A DNA stretch of 64,000 nucleotides from Gagatemarchaeum sp035515635 (GTDB lineage Archaea > Thermoproteota > Nitrososphaeria > Nitrososphaerales > Gagatemarchaeaceae): contig DATJBB010000040.1 in assembly GCA_035515635.1 (NCBI GenBank), forward strand, positions 33,991 to 97,990, in the 5' to 3' direction. Of the stretch, positions 16,717 through 25,803 are shown one piece after another. The translations under genes and the position numbers were made by a program. The number at the start of each line of letters is the position of its first letter. The first letter of the stretch is position 1. The notes below the pieces were generated by a model. It was not told the DNA's origin, made no database searches, and was given only the letters and a program-made list of their open reading frames with translations.

Positions 16717-17603
16717 CCCTCAGGGCCAAGGCCATGACTTTCGGCGCGGTGAGCATTGTCAACGCGATCGCCAGCGGCAAGGGCGCGACGGCCGGGGTCA
16801 GGCTGACGACTGAGGTGGAGGTCGAGATGGAGGAGTCCCCGGGCGAGTGGGAGGTCTCGGTCAACGGGAAGAGGACAGACCATCAGCTGGGGCCGGAGAC
16901 CGTGAGGAGGGCGATCGCGAGCATGGGGAAGGACCCGGCGAGGTACTGCGGCAGGGTGACGACCACTTCGGACGTCCCGATAGGGGTGGGGCTGAAGACA
17001 TCCTCATCGTCGTCGACGGCGGTCGCGCTAGCGGTCCGGGCGGCCCTCGGGAACAAGGCGTTCGACCCAAAGACCGCGCTGGACTGCAGCGTCGAGGCGT
17101 CCCTCGCCAGCGGTGCCAGCGTGACCGGCGCCCTCGACGACGCGGCGGGGTGCCTTCTCGGCGGGCTCAACATGACGGACAACCTGGCGAGGAAGATAAT
17201 CAGGTCGAAGCTCTTCGACAAGGGGCTCGCGGTCGTGATCAAGGTCCCGAACGTCAGGAGCAGAAGGGACGCGGTCGACCCCAAGTTCATCAGGAAGTTC
17301 GCCAACCTCACGAACATCTTCTTCGAGATGAGCCTCAAGGGCGACCCCTGGACGGCCATGGTCCTGAATGGGATGACGTACTCTTCCATACTCAAATACG
17401 ACCCGTTCCCCGCGCTCCTCGCAGTGGAGCATGGGGCGTTGGGGGCTGGGCTGTCGGGGACGGGTCCGGCGGTCGCGGCCGTCTTCGAGCCGTCGAAGCG
17501 CTCCGAGATGGAGGCCCTCCTCGAGCACTGGAGGTCGGACGGGAGCGAGGTGATCGAGACTGAGACGAACAACGAGCACGGGAGGGTGGTCTCGGTTGGT
17601 TAG
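16713..17603 (+). CDS. aroK: Shikimate kinase, archaeal GHMP type
   Basis: The 296-residue kinase is of the GHMP superfamily, not the bacterial P-loop type. It has the ATP loop PIGVGLKTSSSSSTAVALAV (about residues 88-107) and the C-terminal GAGLSGTGPAVAAVFEP. Position between aroE and aroA fixes the substrate as shikimate rather than homoserine or mevalonate. ATG overlaps the aroE stop (ATGA). Confidence 0.94.
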   Translation: MTLRAKAMTFGAVSIVNAIASGKGATAGVRLTTEVEVEMEESPGEWEVSVNGKRTDHQLGPETVRRAIASMGKDPARYCGRVTTTSDVPIGVGLKTSSSSSTAVALAVRAALGNKAFDPKTALDCSVEASLASGASVTGALDDAAGCLLGGLNMTDNLARKIIRSKLFDKGLAVVIKVPNVRSRRDAVDPKFIRKFANLTNIFFEMSLKGDPWTAMVLNGMTYSSILKYDPFPALLAVEHGALGAGLSGTGPAVAAVFEPSKRSEMEALLEHWRSDGSEVIETETNNEHGRVVSVG

Positions 17604-18900
17604 GGCGGCGACGCGGGTCGTCTCGACCGGCCCGCTGGAGGGGACGGTGTCGGTCCCGCCCAGCAAGAGCTACACCCACAGGGCGGTCCTGATGGCCAGC
17701 CTCGCTTCGGGCGGGCGGAAGGGCTCGAAGATAAGGAACCCGCTCCTCTCGAGAGACACCAACGCCACTGTGGACGCGTGCGTGGCCATGGGGGCGCAGA
17801 TGGAGAGGGAGGACGGCGCAGTGACGATCAAGGGGACGGCGCCCAAGGTGCCGGACAACGTGGTCAACGTAGAGAACTCAGGGACGACCCTTAGGTTCAT
17901 GACCTCGGCGTTCTCGCTCGCGCCCGAGGGCTTCGTCGTACTGACGGGGGACTCGAGCATAAGGAGGAGGCCGATGCAACCCCTGCTCGACGCGCTCGAG
18001 CAGCTGGGGGTCAAGGCGTGGAGCTCCAGGGGGAACGGGTGCGCGCCAGTGATAGTCGAGGCTGGGGGGATGAGGGGCGGGATGTCGTCGATAAGGGGGG
18101 ATGTGTCATCTCAGTTCATCTCGTCGCTGCTGATCTCGAGCCCACTGGCCGAGATAGACACCACCCTGGAAGTGGCGGACGCGGTATCTAGGCCCTACAT
18201 CGAGATGACCCTCAGGCTCGCCGACATCTTCGGGGTGAAGGTGAGGAACAAGGGGTACTCGAGGTTCGAGGTCGCGGCGGGGCAGGAGTACACGCAAGCC
18301 GACTTCACGGTCCCGGCAGACTTCAGCTCGGCCTCGTTCATCGTGGCGGCGGTCGCGATGGTGGGAGGGAAGGCGAGGATAGAGAACCTGGACCCGAGCC
18401 TCCCGCAGGGCGACGCCCGGATAATCGAGATAGTCAGGAAGATGGGGGCGAAGGTCAGGGACGAGAAGGGGGAGCTCGTCGTCTCCTCTGACGGAGACTG
18501 GCTCCGTGGGGGAACGTTCGACCTGGGCGACACCCCGGACCTCCTCCCGGTGGTTGCGGCGCTCGCGCTCAAGTGCGAGACCCCGGTCGAGATTGTGGGG
18601 ACGGCGCACGCCAGGTTCAAGGAAACGGACAGGATAGCGATAGTCGCGAAGGAGCTTTCAAAGCTCGGCGTGAGCGTCAAGGAGAGGAGGGACGGGCTGA
18701 GGATAGCCCCGCCCAGGGGGAAGATGGCCCCGGCGCTGCTCGACGCGCACGACGATCACAGGATGTTCATGGCGTTCTCGCTCGCCTCGATGCTCATCCC
18801 CCGAGGGACGCCCATCGTCGGGGCCGACAGCCTCGACGTGTCCTACCCCACGTTCCTCGAGGACGTGAAGAGGCTCGGCGCCAGGGTGAGGGGCGAGTAG
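17596..18900 (+). CDS. aroA: 3-phosphoshikimate 1-carboxyvinyltransferase (EPSP synthase)
   Basis: The 434-residue two-domain enzyme adds enolpyruvyl to shikimate 3-phosphate. It shows PPSKSYTHRAVLMASLA near residue 15, NSGTTLRFMTSAF (about 93-105), GDSSIRRRPMQPLLDAL and HDDHRMFMAFSLA. The TTG start overlaps the aroK stop by eight bases. The length is normal. Confidence 0.96.
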   Translation: MVRAATRVVSTGPLEGTVSVPPSKSYTHRAVLMASLASGGRKGSKIRNPLLSRDTNATVDACVAMGAQMEREDGAVTIKGTAPKVPDNVVNVENSGTTLRFMTSAFSLAPEGFVVLTGDSSIRRRPMQPLLDALEQLGVKAWSSRGNGCAPVIVEAGGMRGGMSSIRGDVSSQFISSLLISSPLAEIDTTLEVADAVSRPYIEMTLRLADIFGVKVRNKGYSRFEVAAGQEYTQADFTVPADFSSASFIVAAVAMVGGKARIENLDPSLPQGDARIIEIVRKMGAKVRDEKGELVVSSDGDWLRGGTFDLGDTPDLLPVVAALALKCETPVEIVGTAHARFKETDRIAIVAKELSKLGVSVKERRDGLRIAPPRGKMAPALLDAHDDHRMFMAFSLASMLIPRGTPIVGADSLDVSYPTFLEDVKRLGARVRGE

Positions 18901-18902
18901 GC

Positions 18903-20021
18903 ATGCCCGGCAACATCTACGGGGAGAAGTTCGTGGTGGTCAGCTTCGGCGAGAGCCACGGCAAGGGCGTGGGGACGGTGGTCGACGGGATACCGGCGGG
19001 TTTGGCGCTTTCGGAGGCAGACATCCAGCCGGACCTCGACCTCAGGAGGCCCGGGCAATCGATAGTGACAACGCAGAGGAAAGAGGGGGACGTGGTGGAG
19101 ATAATGTCCGGGGTGTTCAACGGCAGGACGACGGGGGCACCCGTGATGATGATGATCAAGAACCTCGACGTCGACTCGCGGTCATACGAGGCGATGGTAA
19201 ACACCCCGAGGCCGAGCCACGCCGACCTCACGCACCGGACCAAGTACGGCGGGTTCAACGACTATCGGGGCAGCGGGAGGGCATCTGCCAGGGTGACGGC
19301 CGGGTTCGTGATGGCTGGGGCTGTGGCCAAGAAACTTCTCCGGGAGACCCTCGGCGTGGAGGTGATCGCGTACACCCTCGAGCTAGGGGGGCTGAGGGCT
19401 GAGGGGTTCACGTTGGACGACGCTCGGAAGAACAGGTACGCCAACGAGGTGAGGAGCCCGGACCCCAAGGTGGCGGAGAGGATGAAGGAGATGGTCGTCA
19501 AGAGCAGGGGCGAGGGTGACAGCCTCGGCGGGATAGTCGAGTGCGTCGCGCTCAACCTCCCGGTGGGCCTGGGGGAGCCCGTGTTCAACTCGCTCGACTC
19601 GGACCTCGCGCAGATGGCGCTCTCTATTCCGGCGGTCAAAGGGGTGGAGTTCGGGTCCGGCTTCGCCTCGGCGCGCCTGAAGGGGAGCCAGAACAACGAC
19701 CAGTACTACATAGACAAGAAGGGGAAGATCCAGACTGCGACCAACAACTCGGGCGGGATAATCGGCGGGGTCTCGAGCGGGATGCCCCTGGTCTACAGGC
19801 TGGCGTTCAAGCCTCCCGCGTCGATAGCGAAGAAGCAGAGGACGGTCGACCTGGCGAAGAACAAAGAGGTCGAGCTCGTGGTCCCGGGGAGGCACGACCC
19901 CGTGGTCGTCCCGAGGGCGGTGCCCATCGTCGAGTGCTGCACTGCCATAGTCCTCGCGGACCACGCGCTCAGGGCCGGGTTTATCTCACCCGTCCTCGGA
20001 AGGGGGAAGGAGCCTTGGTGA
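18903..20021 (+). CDS. aroC: Chorismate synthase
   Basis: The 372-residue FMN-dependent enzyme makes chorismate. It has the N-terminal GESHGKGVGTVVDG, the central DYRGSGRASARVTAG and the C-terminal GRHDPVVVPRAVPI, all family signatures. I start at ATG 18903, two bases after the aroA stop; the longer open frame upstream lies inside aroA and is a shadow. The stop overlaps the next gene by GTGA. Confidence 0.97.
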   Translation: MPGNIYGEKFVVVSFGESHGKGVGTVVDGIPAGLALSEADIQPDLDLRRPGQSIVTTQRKEGDVVEIMSGVFNGRTTGAPVMMMIKNLDVDSRSYEAMVNTPRPSHADLTHRTKYGGFNDYRGSGRASARVTAGFVMAGAVAKKLLRETLGVEVIAYTLELGGLRAEGFTLDDARKNRYANEVRSPDPKVAERMKEMVVKSRGEGDSLGGIVECVALNLPVGLGEPVFNSLDSDLAQMALSIPAVKGVEFGSGFASARLKGSQNNDQYYIDKKGKIQTATNNSGGIIGGVSSGMPLVYRLAFKPPASIAKKQRTVDLAKNKEVELVVPGRHDPVVVPRAVPIVECCTAIVLADHALRAGFISPVLGRGKEPW

Positions 20022-21439
20022 GCAGAGGGGTGGAGGAAAGGGTCTCCGAGCTTCAGGACCTCAGGGACGAGGTCGCAGAGAACACGCTCGACATCGTCAA
20101 GCTTGTTGCCGTCAGGATGGACCTGGCAAGGAAGATAGGGCAGGTCAAGACCAGGGAGTCGCTTCCAATCGACAACGAGAGGGTCGAGGACGCCCTCCTT
20201 GAGGACGTCCTCGCCGAGTGCGGGAGGCTGGGGCTCGACAAGCAGGTCGGGGCGAAGATACTCAGCACCCTCCTCGCAGAGTCCAAGAAGGTGCAGAGGG
20301 CGCAGGGGGCGTCGCAGCCCAAGCAGCTCATCACCCCCATGGTGATGATGGCGAAGGCCAAGGAGGTCGAGAAGGGCGGGAGGAAGCTCGTGAGGCTGGA
20401 CGTGGGCGAGCCGGACTTCCGCCCGCCGAAGGCGGTCCTCGACGCGGTCTCGAAGGCCCTCTACGAATACAAGACGTACTACACGGTGGGGAGGGGGATC
20501 CCCGAGCTCCTCGGGGCATTGAAGAGTTACCTCGCGAAGAGGTACGGGTACAAGGACGCGCAGGAGAACCAGCTCATCGTCACGCCGGGAGGGAGGTTCG
20601 CCGTCTACTCGGCCCTCGCCACGGTGGCCTCGGAGGGAGACAGCGTCGTGGTCATCGAACCCAACTGGCCCGCCTACAAGGAGGGGCTGGACTACATAGG
20701 CGCCAAGGCGATCACCGTCAAGACCTCGTTCGAGGAAGGGTGGGAGCCCTCGCCCGAGAGGGTCAAGGAGGCGGTGAGGCCCAACACCAAGGCCATCGTC
20801 CTCAGCTACCCGTCCAACCCGACCGGGAAGATAATGAGCAAGGCGGCGTTCAAGGAGATAGTAGGCTACGCGGACGACCGCGGCCTGGCCGTGATAAGCG
20901 ACGAGATCTACAACGACTACGCCTACAAGCCGTGCCCGACCATCCTCGACGACCTCCCGAAGAGGTACATCCTCACCTCGTCCTTCTCCAAGGGCTGGAG
21001 CATGACGGGGTTCAGGGTCGGGTGGTCTTTCGCGCCGCCAGAGACAAGCGCGAGGATGCTCAAGGTACTCGGCCTGATGATCACGTGCGTCCCCGAGTTC
21101 ATCCAGCTCGGGGCTGCCGCCGCTCTCGGGTGCGAGGCCGAGGTCGCTCGCAACTCGATGGCGATGAAGGAGAGGATAGACTCGACCTACGAGGAGCTCA
21201 GGAAGGTCGAGGCGCTCGAGGTGCACAAGCCCGAGGGGGCGATCTACGCATTCCCCCAGGCCAAGGACCCCGGGTTCGACTCCTCGGCGTTCGCTATGGA
21301 GCTCCTCGAGAAGAAGGGGGTGACGATAAGCCCCGGAACCGGCTTCGGGGACTACCCCAGGTGCTTCAGGATCTCTCTCGGCCAGCCGCAAGCGGTGCTG
21401 ACAGAGGGCGTCAGGAAGATAGGCGAGCTCCTGGGTTGA
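20018..21439 (+). CDS. Chorismate mutase - class I aminotransferase fusion
   Basis: The 473-residue protein has an AroQ-type helical chorismate mutase at residues 1-90 (LQDLRDEVAENTLDIVKLV, MDLARKIGQVK). It is joined to a fold-type I aminotransferase with the PLP lysine in SSFSKGWSMTGFRVGW (about residue 325) and SYPSNPTGK before it. Chorismate mutase makes prephenate, and the aminotransferase could act on phenylpyruvate, hydroxyphenylpyruvate or prephenate. GTG 20018 overlaps the aroC stop, and the end overlaps tyrA by TTGA. I have no way to tell whether it is an arogenate or a phenylpyruvate-type transaminase. Confidence 0.92.
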   Translation: MSRGVEERVSELQDLRDEVAENTLDIVKLVAVRMDLARKIGQVKTRESLPIDNERVEDALLEDVLAECGRLGLDKQVGAKILSTLLAESKKVQRAQGASQPKQLITPMVMMAKAKEVEKGGRKLVRLDVGEPDFRPPKAVLDAVSKALYEYKTYYTVGRGIPELLGALKSYLAKRYGYKDAQENQLIVTPGGRFAVYSALATVASEGDSVVVIEPNWPAYKEGLDYIGAKAITVKTSFEEGWEPSPERVKEAVRPNTKAIVLSYPSNPTGKIMSKAAFKEIVGYADDRGLAVISDEIYNDYAYKPCPTILDDLPKRYILTSSFSKGWSMTGFRVGWSFAPPETSARMLKVLGLMITCVPEFIQLGAAAALGCEAEVARNSMAMKERIDSTYEELRKVEALEVHKPEGAIYAFPQAKDPGFDSSAFAMELLEKKGVTISPGTGFGDYPRCFRISLGQPQAVLTEGVRKIGELLG

Positions 21440-22287
21440 AGGTCGCCGTAGTCGGCGCCTCCGGCGGGATGGGCTCGTTCTTCGTCAGGTACTTCCAGTC
21501 CAGGGGGGACGCCGTCAGGGGCTCGGACGTCGGCGGCGGTCCCCGACCCCAAGGCACGGTGGCGTTCTCCGAGTCCAACGCCGAGGCGGTGGAGGGCTGC
21601 GACGTAGCCGTGCTCGCTGTCCCGATGGACAGGACCCTCAAGGTAGCGAGGGAGGTGGTGCCCGCGCTCAAGAAGGGGGCGGTCCTGGTCGAGATCTCCT
21701 CGGTGAAGGGCGAGACCATCCAGGCAGTCAAGAAGGTGGTCGGGCGTAGGGCGAGCCTCCTCTCCATCCACCCGCTGTTCGGGCCCGCGCTCGAGTCCCC
21801 GAAGGGGATGAAGATCGCCGTGATCACCGGGAAGAAAGGCAGGGAAGCGGCGACGGCGAGGGCGCTCTTCCCGGACGCCAGGATAATCCCCATGGGTCGG
21901 AAGGAGCACGACAAGGCGATGGCGGTGGTCCTCACGCTCACGCACATTGTCAACCTCGCATACGCAGGTACGGTGGCGAGGTTCCTCTCCCCGGCGGAGT
22001 TCATGAGGGTCTCGACCCCCAACTCATCGATGCAGCTCACCCTCGCGGAGGCGGTCCTCGCCCAGGACTCGGGGCTCTCGTTCGCGATCCAGGCGAACAA
22101 CCCATACTCGAGGAAGGTTGTTCGGGCCGCGGCGAGGGAGCTGAGGCGAGTCCTCTCGATGGTTGAGGATTCCGACGGGAAGGCGTTCGCCCAGAACTTC
22201 TCCAGGCTCGCGAAGTTGTACGGGACGGACAGGAGGGCAAAGGCCGTGGTGAGGGAGATCTACAGCGCGGCCGAGAGGGCCGCCTAG
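21436..22287 (+). CDS. tyrA: Prephenate dehydrogenase (TyrA family)
   Basis: The 283-residue NAD(P)-dependent enzyme begins with a Rossmann loop, VVGASGGMGSFFVRYF. It has SIHPLFGP (catalytic His region, about 110-117) and the helical C-terminal domain with HDKAMAVVLTLTHIVNLAY. It oxidatively decarboxylates prephenate or arogenate for tyrosine. The TTG start overlaps the previous stop (TTGA). It is last in the operon and overlaps convergent trpA by 4 bp. No prephenate dehydratase (pheA) is seen in the window. Confidence 0.93.
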   Translation: MKVAVVGASGGMGSFFVRYFQSRGDAVRGSDVGGGPRPQGTVAFSESNAEAVEGCDVAVLAVPMDRTLKVAREVVPALKKGAVLVEISSVKGETIQAVKKVVGRRASLLSIHPLFGPALESPKGMKIAVITGKKGREAATARALFPDARIIPMGRKEHDKAMAVVLTLTHIVNLAYAGTVARFLSPAEFMRVSTPNSSMQLTLAEAVLAQDSGLSFAIQANNPYSRKVVRAAARELRRVLSMVEDSDGKAFAQNFSRLAKLYGTDRRAKAVVREIYSAAERAA

Positions 22288-23105
22288 GGCGCTAGCTTCC
22301 GAGTGGCGGCCTTCATCGACCTGACGTACTCGTGGACGTTCATCAGCATCATCGGCGCGCCCGAGTTCTGGCCCGCGGCGACCTTGTCGACTATGCCGCT
22401 CCCTACGACGGCTGCGTCCGCTCCGGCGGCGATGACCGCCCGGACGTGGTCAGGGGTGGAGATGCCGAAGCCCACTCCCAAGGGGACGCCGGCCTCCCTT
22501 GTGAGCTCCTTGGCGGAGCGGATCAGGTCGAGGGTGCTGTCTGGCACCCCCGGCCTGGCCCCGGTCACGCCCGTGACGGAGACAAGGTAGAGGAACCCCG
22601 AGGTGTGCTTGATTATCGACTTCATCCTCGCGGGAGAGGTCGTGGGGGCGGCCAGGAGGATAGCGTCGAGGCCCTTGGACTTCGCCAGCGGCGCGTAGTC
22701 CGTCACCTCGTCGAGCGGCAGGTCGGGGACTATCATCCCGTCCACCCCGTGCGAGCGCGCCGAATCGAGGAACCGTTCGACCCCGTTCGAGTAGAGAATG
22801 TTGTAGTACGTCATCAGCGCGATGGGGACCTCGGGGTGGGCAGCCTTGACGCCCGCGACCATGTCCAGCACCTTGGCGGGGGTCGTCCCCGACAGCAGGG
22901 AGCGCACGTCGGCCGCCTGGATTGACTTGCCGTCGGCGATCGGGTCGGAGAACGGTATGCCCACCTCGACGATGTCCGCCCCCGCCCGGATGACCGCGTC
23001 CACGACCCGCCCGGAGCCGGGGACGTCAGGGTCACCGCCCATGACGTAGGCCACCAGGGCTCCCTCGCCTCTGAGGTTCTCGAAGACCGCGGAGATCGCG
23101 CTCAG
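22284..23105 (-). CDS. trpA: Tryptophan synthase alpha chain
   Basis: The 273-residue TIM barrel splits indole-3-glycerol phosphate. Motifs are VEVGIPFSDPIADG (catalytic Glu) and DLPLDEV (catalytic Asp). The first ordinary start, GTG 23054, would delete the first helix and strand (FENLRGEGALVAY) that all TrpA proteins have. The frame continues to a CTG at 23105 that overlaps the trpB stop as CTGA. I take CTG as the start, and the resulting length is normal. It pairs with TrpB just upstream. Confidence 0.94.
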   Translation of the reverse strand: MSAISAVFENLRGEGALVAYVMGGDPDVPGSGRVVDAVIRAGADIVEVGIPFSDPIADGKSIQAADVRSLLSGTTPAKVLDMVAGVKAAHPEVPIALMTYYNILYSNGVERFLDSARSHGVDGMIVPDLPLDEVTDYAPLAKSKGLDAILLAAPTTSPARMKSIIKHTSGFLYLVSVTGVTGARPGVPDSTLDLIRSAKELTREAGVPLGVGFGISTPDHVRAVIAAGADAAVVGSGIVDKVAAGQNSGAPMMLMNVHEYVRSMKAATRKLAP

Positions 23106-24301
23106 ATCTCCGTCCCTTCCCTCTTCGCGACGTGTTGGACGTCCTTGTCCCCCCTGCCCGAGAGGGTGACAACGATGGACTGGGTGCGCTTCATCTCCTT
23201 CGCCAGCTTGACAGCGTGGGCGACGGCGTGGGCGGACTCGAGCGCCGGGATGATCCCCTCGGTCTCGGAGAGGAGGTGGAATGCGGCGACCGCCTCGTCG
23301 TCGGAGACCGTCACGTAGGTGGCGCGCCCGCTGTCCTTGAGGAACGAGTGCTCGGGCCCGACGCCGGGATAGTCGAGCCCGGCCGAGATGCTCTCCGTGC
23401 TCTTGACCTGGCCATCGTCGTCCTGGAGGACGTAGGTCATCATCCCGTGGAGCACCCCCCTCCTCCCCTCGACAAGTGGGGCGGCGTTCCTCCCCTCGCC
23501 GAGGCCTCCAGCCTCGACCCCGACGAGCTTGACCGACCTGTCGTGCTCGAAGGCATGGAACGAGCCAATGGAGTTGCTCCCGCCGCCGACGCAGGCGACC
23601 ACGGCGTCGGGGAGGCGCTGCCCCGTCTTCCGGAACCCGGCGCGGACCTCGTTCCCTATCACGCTCTGGAAGTCCCTGACGATGACTGGGTAGGGGTGGG
23701 GGCCGACCGCCGAGCCGAGGAGGTAGTAGGTGGTCCGGACGTTGGTCACCCAGTCTCTCAGGGCCTCGTTTATAGCGTCCTTGAGGGTCTTCGAGCCGCT
23801 ATCGACGGGGTGGACCTGCGCCCCGAGGAGCTTCATCCTGAAGACGTTGAGCTTCTGCCGCTGGACGTCCTCCGAGCCCATGTAGACCTCCGCCTTGAGG
23901 CCGAGGGCGGCGCAGGCCATCGCGGTCGCCACCCCGTGCTGCCCCGCGCCAGTCTCGGCGATTATCCTCGACTTGCCCATCCTCACGGCGAGGAGGGCCT
24001 GGCCGAGCGTGTTGTTGATCTTGTGGGCCCCGCCGTGGAGGAGGTCCTCCCTCTTGAGGAAGATCTTGGCGCCCCCGGCGTGCCTGGTGAGGTTCCCGGC
24101 GAAGTAGAGCGGCGTGGGCCGTCCCGCGTAGTCGTGGAGGAGGCGGTCTAGCTCGGCGACGAAGCGCTTGTCCCTCCTCGCCGAGAGGTAGGCCTTCTCG
24201 AGCTCCTGGACCGCCGGGACGAGGGTCTCTGGGACGAACTGCCCCCCGAAGACCCCGAAGCGCCCCTTGCGTGGATAGTCCGACTGCGCCTTTGTCGCCA
24301 T
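23102..24301 (-). CDS. trpB: Tryptophan synthase beta chain
   Basis: The 399-residue PLP enzyme condenses indole and serine. It has the PLP lysine in GAHKINNTLGQALLA (about residue 95), ETGAGQHGVATA, GGGSNSIG and ETEGIIPALESAHA. The N-terminus (GRFGVFGGQFVPETL) is the TrpB1 form that interacts with TrpA. ATG 24301 directly abuts the trpF stop. Confidence 0.97.
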   Translation of the reverse strand: MATKAQSDYPRKGRFGVFGGQFVPETLVPAVQELEKAYLSARRDKRFVAELDRLLHDYAGRPTPLYFAGNLTRHAGGAKIFLKREDLLHGGAHKINNTLGQALLAVRMGKSRIIAETGAGQHGVATAMACAALGLKAEVYMGSEDVQRQKLNVFRMKLLGAQVHPVDSGSKTLKDAINEALRDWVTNVRTTYYLLGSAVGPHPYPVIVRDFQSVIGNEVRAGFRKTGQRLPDAVVACVGGGSNSIGSFHAFEHDRSVKLVGVEAGGLGEGRNAAPLVEGRRGVLHGMMTYVLQDDDGQVKSTESISAGLDYPGVGPEHSFLKDSGRATYVTVSDDEAVAAFHLLSETEGIIPALESAHAVAHAVKLAKEMKRTQSIVVTLSGRGDKDVQHVAKREGTEI

Positions 24302-24973
24302 CTACCTGGCCACCTTGCTCTCCTCTGGGACGCTGGCCTTGGCTATGAATGCCTTGAGCTTGGAGTGGTCCTTGACCCCGGGGGCCGACTCCACCCCGGA
24401 GGAGACGTCGACGCAGTAGGGCATCACAGCCGAGATCGCGGCCTCGACGTTCTCGGGCCTCAAGCCTCCCGAGAGGATGAGGGGGACGGGCGCGACGGCC
24501 CTCCTTATGGCCGAGCAGACCGTCCAGTCGGAGGTCAGCCCCGTCCCTCCCTCCATCCCCTTGCTGTAGGTGTCGGTCAGGAGGGCGTCGTAGCCCCTCG
24601 CCGCCTCCTTGGCCTTCGGGACCGGGTCGACCAGGCCGTCCTCCTGCCTGCCCACCAGGAAGGGCCTCAGAAGGAAGGAGTGGAAGGTGCTCTTGACCGT
24701 CTCGGGAGAGAAGGGGCTGCCGTAGAGCTGGATCGCCTTCGGCGCCATCCGCTTGATCAAGTCGGAGTTCTGGACCAGGGCGTCGCCCGTCGTGACGAGG
24801 ACCGGGGTGACGAGGGGAGGGACCCTCGCCATCAGGGAGGCGGCCCTCGAGATCTCGACGTTCCTGGGGGAGTTCGGGAGGCCTGAGATGAACCCGACCG
24901 CGTCTGCTCCGGCGTCGATCGCGGCGTCCACGTCCTCCTCCCGTGTCAGGCCGCAGACCTTGACCCGGGTCAT
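24302..24973 (-). CDS. trpF: Phosphoribosylanthranilate isomerase
   Basis: The 223-residue TIM barrel begins with KVCGLTREEDVDAA (catalytic Cys) and ends with LSGGLRPENVEAAI and VDVSSGVES. It catalyses the Amadori rearrangement before TrpC. ATG 24973 overlaps the trpC stop as ATGA. Confidence 0.96.
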   Translation of the reverse strand: MTRVKVCGLTREEDVDAAIDAGADAVGFISGLPNSPRNVEISRAASLMARVPPLVTPVLVTTGDALVQNSDLIKRMAPKAIQLYGSPFSPETVKSTFHSFLLRPFLVGRQEDGLVDPVPKAKEAARGYDALLTDTYSKGMEGGTGLTSDWTVCSAIRRAVAPVPLILSGGLRPENVEAAISAVMPYCVDVSSGVESAPGVKDHSKLKAFIAKASVPEESKVAR

Positions 24974-25803
24974 CGCCCGACCCCCGTCAGGGACCTGACC
25001 TCTGCCTCGAGGTCGGCCGACTTCATGAAGGCCGAGCCGATGAGGAACCCGTCGGCGCCTAGCTCGCTCAGCTCCTCTATCTCCGCCCGCGTCCTAATCC
25101 CGCTCTCAGAGATCACAGGGAGCAGCCTCCCCTGCTTCCTGAGGCGCTCCCTTTCACCTTTGCCGTCGGCGAGGAGCCTCTTCGAGGTCTCGAGGGAGAC
25201 CTCGAGGGTGTTGAGGTTCCTGTTGTTTATCCCCACGATGTCAGCGTCCGAGCCGAGGGCGAGGCGGTACTCCTCCTCTCTGTGGGCCTCGAAGAGCACC
25301 TCGAGACCCTTCGCGCGGGCCCGCGAGAACATCACGTCGAGGGGGGCCCTTGAGAGGCGGTTGGTGAATATCGCGGCGATGAACAGGACGGCGTCGGCCC
25401 CCAGCCTGGCCGCCGCGTCTATCTGGACAGGGTCGATCACGATGTCCTTCATCAGGACGGGGACCCCCACCGCTTTCTTGACAAGGGGGACGTACCTGAC
25501 GTCCCCGTCGAAGTGTCTCGGCTCTGTGAGGACGGATATCCCGGCCACCCCGCCCCTCTCGTAGGCCCTGGCTATCTTCGAGACGTCCCCGGCCGGCCTC
25601 AGCTTGCCCTCGGCCGGGGAGGTGAACTTTATCTCGGCGATGAGGGGGGTACGCCTGGCCTTGAGGATGGCGCTCCTCAGGCTCCGGTGGGGGAGGCGGC
25701 TCCCCTCTCTCCCGAGGTCCCTGTAGTAGCCTCCATCGACGTTCTTGGCGGCGGACCGCGCGAGGGTGAAGATGAAGCTAGACTCGGCCCTTTTGCTTTG
25801 CAT
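24970..25803 (-). CDS. trpC: Indole-3-glycerol phosphate synthase
   Basis: The 277-residue barrel has IAEIKFTSPAEG, VLMKDIVIDPVQI, EAHREEEY, VGINNRNL and ISESGIRTRAE, the standard TrpC set. Its ATG lies 26 bp inside the end of trpD, so translation is probably coupled. Confidence 0.96.
   Translation of the reverse strand: MQSKRAESSFIFTLARSAAKNVDGGYYRDLGREGSRLPHRSLRSAILKARRTPLIAEIKFTSPAEGKLRPAGDVSKIARAYERGGVAGISVLTEPRHFDGDVRYVPLVKKAVGVPVLMKDIVIDPVQIDAAARLGADAVLFIAAIFTNRLSRAPLDVMFSRARAKGLEVLFEAHREEEYRLALGSDADIVGINNRNLNTLEVSLETSKRLLADGKGERERLRKQGRLLPVISESGIRTRAEIEELSELGADGFLIGSAFMKSADLEAEVRSLTGVGR

Noticed and set aside
23132..24151. Long plus-strand ORF opposite trpB
   Set aside because: TrpB is certain on the minus strand; the ORF is a composition shadow rich in D, G, V and R.
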